Below, in pieces: positions 61,101-64,000 of a stretch of 64,000 nt of DNA (positions within the stretch are counted from its first letter, which is position 1; each line of letters begins with the position of its first letter). Origin of the DNA: Polytrichum commune (taxonomy: Eukaryota; Streptophyta; Polytrichopsida; Polytrichales; Polytrichaceae); contig OX485807.1 of the NCBI GenBank assembly GCA_950295325.1, positions 37,912,440 to 37,976,439 on the forward strand. Direction: 5' to 3'. Below the pieces are notes generated by a model that worked only from the letters and a program-made list of their open reading frames with translations, was not told where the DNA came from and ran no database searches. A program made the position numbers and the translations under genes.

Positions 61101-63285
61101 CTGTTTGTTCTAGACTTACTGCACACACTTATGTAGTGAGGGTTGTGTTGGTTTACTTGACAGGAATTACCAGAGGGAGAGTGGTTCTGTCAGAAAGACT
61201 GTCAGGACATTGATGAGATCTTGAAACAGTTGGTAGCAAATGGTCCCGAGTCGCTCTCTGACAGCATCATAAGTGAATTGTTGGAAAGTCGGCAGCAGCA
61301 GGGTGCAGCTAAGGAGAAGGCAGAGTCCAGTAGTCCAACCTTTGGTTGGCAGATATTATGTGGAAGGAGTGGCAATGCTGTCAATGGCCAGACACTCGCT
61401 GAAGCTGTGGATATTTTCACAGTATGTACAGTTTTCCAGATCTCAGATATATTCTGTAAATGCTTGGTGTGTCCATAATGCTTGATGTTTGTCGTGTACT
61501 ATCCGATCCTGACTTTAAAAGAGGTTTCTACAGACGTAAGGATCTGATGACCCTTGCATTCATTCATTCCTTGTAAATTGTTGCATAGGGTTCACTAGTC
61601 TGACATTGAGTAACATGATACCATCTATTTTGGTAAATGTTTTTGCAGGAATGCTCAGATCCAATCAAGGATGCCACAACTGGACGAAATTTGATACCGC
61701 TTATGGTTCACAGGTATACTTAGTTGTAATGAGAAAATTGTCTGCACTTGTCAATTCAACATAAGCAGTTTATTTTTGTCCTGCATAAGTTTATACGATT
61801 GTGAGATAAGTACTTACATCGAAGGTCAGGGTATACATTCTGCTAACCCTTTCTGATTTCAATTGCAGTCGGAGGCTGAAGGACTACGATTTTGAGGGCG
61901 TTTTCTGTGTAGTTCTCAAGCTGAAGTAAGAAGGCTATTCTTTTGAATATTTTTTTGACAAGCTTATTTTTCGCTCCATTCTATTTTCACGTGTTTAAGC
62001 ACAAATTTTGGTATTGATTTAGGGTGGCAAGGGAACTCTCTTTTGACTTGATTTTTTGTCATTTATTGAAGAATTTGATGTTGTGCAAGTTCAAGTTTCC
62101 AGCATGTACAAATTGAAAACAAGATTGTTGATTGTTTGAGTGTGTTCCCTGTGTGTCTTCAGTGAGAAGGTGGTCTCTGCAGCCCTTCTGCAAATCTTTG
62201 GTCGGCAAATTGCTGAGGTTCCCCTTATTGCAACTAGCCTTGCACACCAAGGGCAGGTATTCTCCCTGAATATATTCTTCTATACCTTTTGACATCTATG
62301 CTTTGTTATGACTTCTGGAGTGGGAAAACGGAAACTGGTAGAACTCTTGATTCACTCTGGTTATGGCAGCGAGCACCTTCACGTGTAGTCTACTTTAGTA
62401 TCTGGTATCCTGTTGTGGTGGTGTTACTTTAGATAGACTTGTACTGAAAGGACCTATTAACTCCTAAATGCTTTTACCCCATTCATGGACATGGAATATA
62501 TAGGTCAAGAATCATGTTCATGTACTTTTTGTACCTGCTTATGTTACTTTCCCTTGCATGCTAACTTTCTAAGAGGTGGAAGTATTTAACATCTGTGATT
62601 GAAATACATTTGTATTCAGCTCTCCTAGGTTGCTAAAATGTGATTTCTTTATGAAAGGTTGAAATTAGATCAAGGGACTATGTTTAGATGAAGGATAGTA
62701 TCACAAAATTACTTGGACCAACTACAATATGTAATTTGAGATGAGGTTTGTTCTGGACCTCAAAAGGGTTCAAATAAATCTTGAAGATCAAGGAAGGAGC
62801 ATCGTGGAAAATTGGTATTGAATTGCAACTTGCTGAAGAGAGATCTGCACTTCCACCCAGATAACTTTGTTGAGCTCAGAGACTTCAATCTTTCAATGGT
62901 TGATTTCATAATTTGCTACTTTATCTGGTGTATCACAGGGCTTCTGTAAAGCACTCATGACAACAATTGAGAGACTTCTTGGAGTGCTAAGTGTGGAATA
63001 TTTAGTCCTTCCCACAGCCAAGGATGCAGAATCAATTTGGGTCAACAAATTTGGCTTCAGACGGATGGATGATGAGCAGGTGTGATTCTTCTCAGTGGAC
63101 CTTGTATTTTCTTGTGTTTAGTCACATAATTTAGGTTAAACACTTGCTAAGCTATGATCAAAATTAATGTTATTGGTGGTGGTTCTATTTTGCAGCTGGC
63201 GAAAATTCGTATGACAATACGGCTTATGACCTTCACAGGTACCTGCATGCTCGAGAAGGCAATCACTCCCATGACTGTGCTATAA
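55123..63285 (+). CDS. Plant TPL-binding-domain / PHD-finger / GNAT acetyltransferase protein, 18 exons
   Basis: Exons: 55123-55680, 56064-56183, 56645-56707, 56857-57136, 57563-57701, 58208-58346, 58538-58597, 58995-59047, 59426-59640, 59938-60127, 60466-60523, 60756-60812, 61164-61421, 61649-61713, 61869-61925, 62163-62256, 62939-63079, 63196-63285; 878 aa. Order: Ser/acidic N terminus with basic KPKGNRKRKK; TPL-binding domain 1 (about 200-300, RNAKELMATGLLTG to YLENGKNLRDIL); PHD1 (315-358); TPL-binding domain 2 (about 397-490, GYYARNQ, ISCSAFELHAG); PHD2 (512-556); PHD3 (602-657); GNAT fold (about 700-850, with acetyl-CoA loop QGQGFCKALM and WVNKFGFRRM). Family: nuclear proteins akin to Arabidopsis IDM1/ROS4 and relatives, which read histone tails and acetylate histones. 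Oddities: a GC-AG intron in PHD1, and Cys in place of His in PHD2. The exon 1/2 junction (GTCTGT donor) is the least certain. Confidence 0.92.
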
Positions 63286-64000
63286 AGCAAGAGAGTACAA
63301 AGGACAAAGTGGAAGTGTCAATCTCCCTGTCTGTGTACAGAACCTGTCCCACAGAGACATTGAATTTTCCAGGTTGTGATTATCAGCGATCACATGAGTG
63401 AGCAACCCCTTTTCTGCACCTAGCAGACCATTACCTCTCCCAGTTTTGGGTAGAATGTTGAGGGAATGGCTGGAGGGAACGACAGCCGTGAAGCAGAGTT
63501 TTTTTAAAGAGCTCTTGGTAGTTCCACACTGCAGGATGGACTTTATTTTTAAAACCAGGTGTACCACTACATAAGACGACCATAGCCCCCCCATAGGCCC
63601 CCACATTCATGGGTGGCACACTCTCACTGGCCATTACTCCCACCAAAGGTTCAATTGCTCACTGCATTCTCATCTTTTGGAGTTAAGTGTCTCATCTTGG
63701 GCTCTTTGGACGAAGCTTTCTCATGAAGAACATCAATGTGGCAAACTGCCAGACAGAACTTGATGGGTGCATGGGAAAGGAGGAGGGTCGATTGTTGGAT
63801 TTGAGCAAGTTTTGAAGGATATATGAGCAATCATAGGGGCGTTACCAGGGGCTTAAATAGTGGTAGTCTTTTGTTTAAAGTTCTCTGTAAAGCTCAACTC
63901 TAGCACGCGGAGCGCCATGGTTTCGGGTGTGCATGCAGGATAAAAAACATGGCTTTGTCTTCTGAAGGCACAAAGTGTGCTTGCATGTAGTGATACATTT
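63286..64000 (+). other. 3' flank of the TDBD/PHD/GNAT gene
   Basis: 715 bp from the stop codon to the window edge, probably 3' UTR at least in part. Minus-strand open frames at 63280-63646 have no family resemblance. No polyadenylation site is placed with confidence. Confidence 0.4.

Overview
The window is nuclear DNA of a plant-lineage eukaryote. All three protein-coding genes are split by many short GT-AG introns. One encodes a TPL-binding-domain/PHD/GNAT chromatin protein of a kind known from land plants. The intergenic DNA is AT-rich and full of decayed repeats, small DNA transposons, minisatellites and long poly-C tracts. The cytosolic-type cysteinyl-tRNA synthetase is an 800-residue form with the insert and C-terminal extension I know from animals. 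The flowering-plant enzymes I remember are near 500 residues. A non-seed plant or streptophyte alga is therefore my best guess, by inference only.

Layout. 1-18.1 kb is gene-free: dispersed repeats, two foldback regions, a 12-copy 46-bp minisatellite (9309-9860), the 3' end of a non-LTR retrotransposon (about 11244-12905, minus) and a 24-bp minisatellite (15308-15565). 18145-22447 (minus) is a ten-exon SurE-type nucleotidase/phosphatase gene. A 1170-bp foldback transposon with a perfect 9-bp target duplication (22786-23955) lies 338 bp upstream of its ATG. 24-28.9 kb is repeat DNA. A 620-bp internally deleted pogo-like transposon (28879-29498) ends 277 bp upstream of the cysteinyl-tRNA synthetase gene (29776-37414, plus, 22 exons). 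37.4-53.3 kb is gene-free, with several MITE-like elements. A GC-rich island (53.3-54.9 kb) leads into the TDBD/PHD/GNAT gene (55123-63285, plus, 18 exons in my model). The rest is its 3' flank.

The three genes have unrelated jobs: phosphate-ester hydrolysis, tRNA charging and chromatin reading/acetylation. Nothing suggests a shared pathway. The exon models are my own manual splicing. Every junction keeps the reading frame and all but one use GT-AG. UTR ends, transcription starts and polyadenylation sites cannot be placed from sequence alone. No tRNA, rRNA or CRISPR array was recognised.
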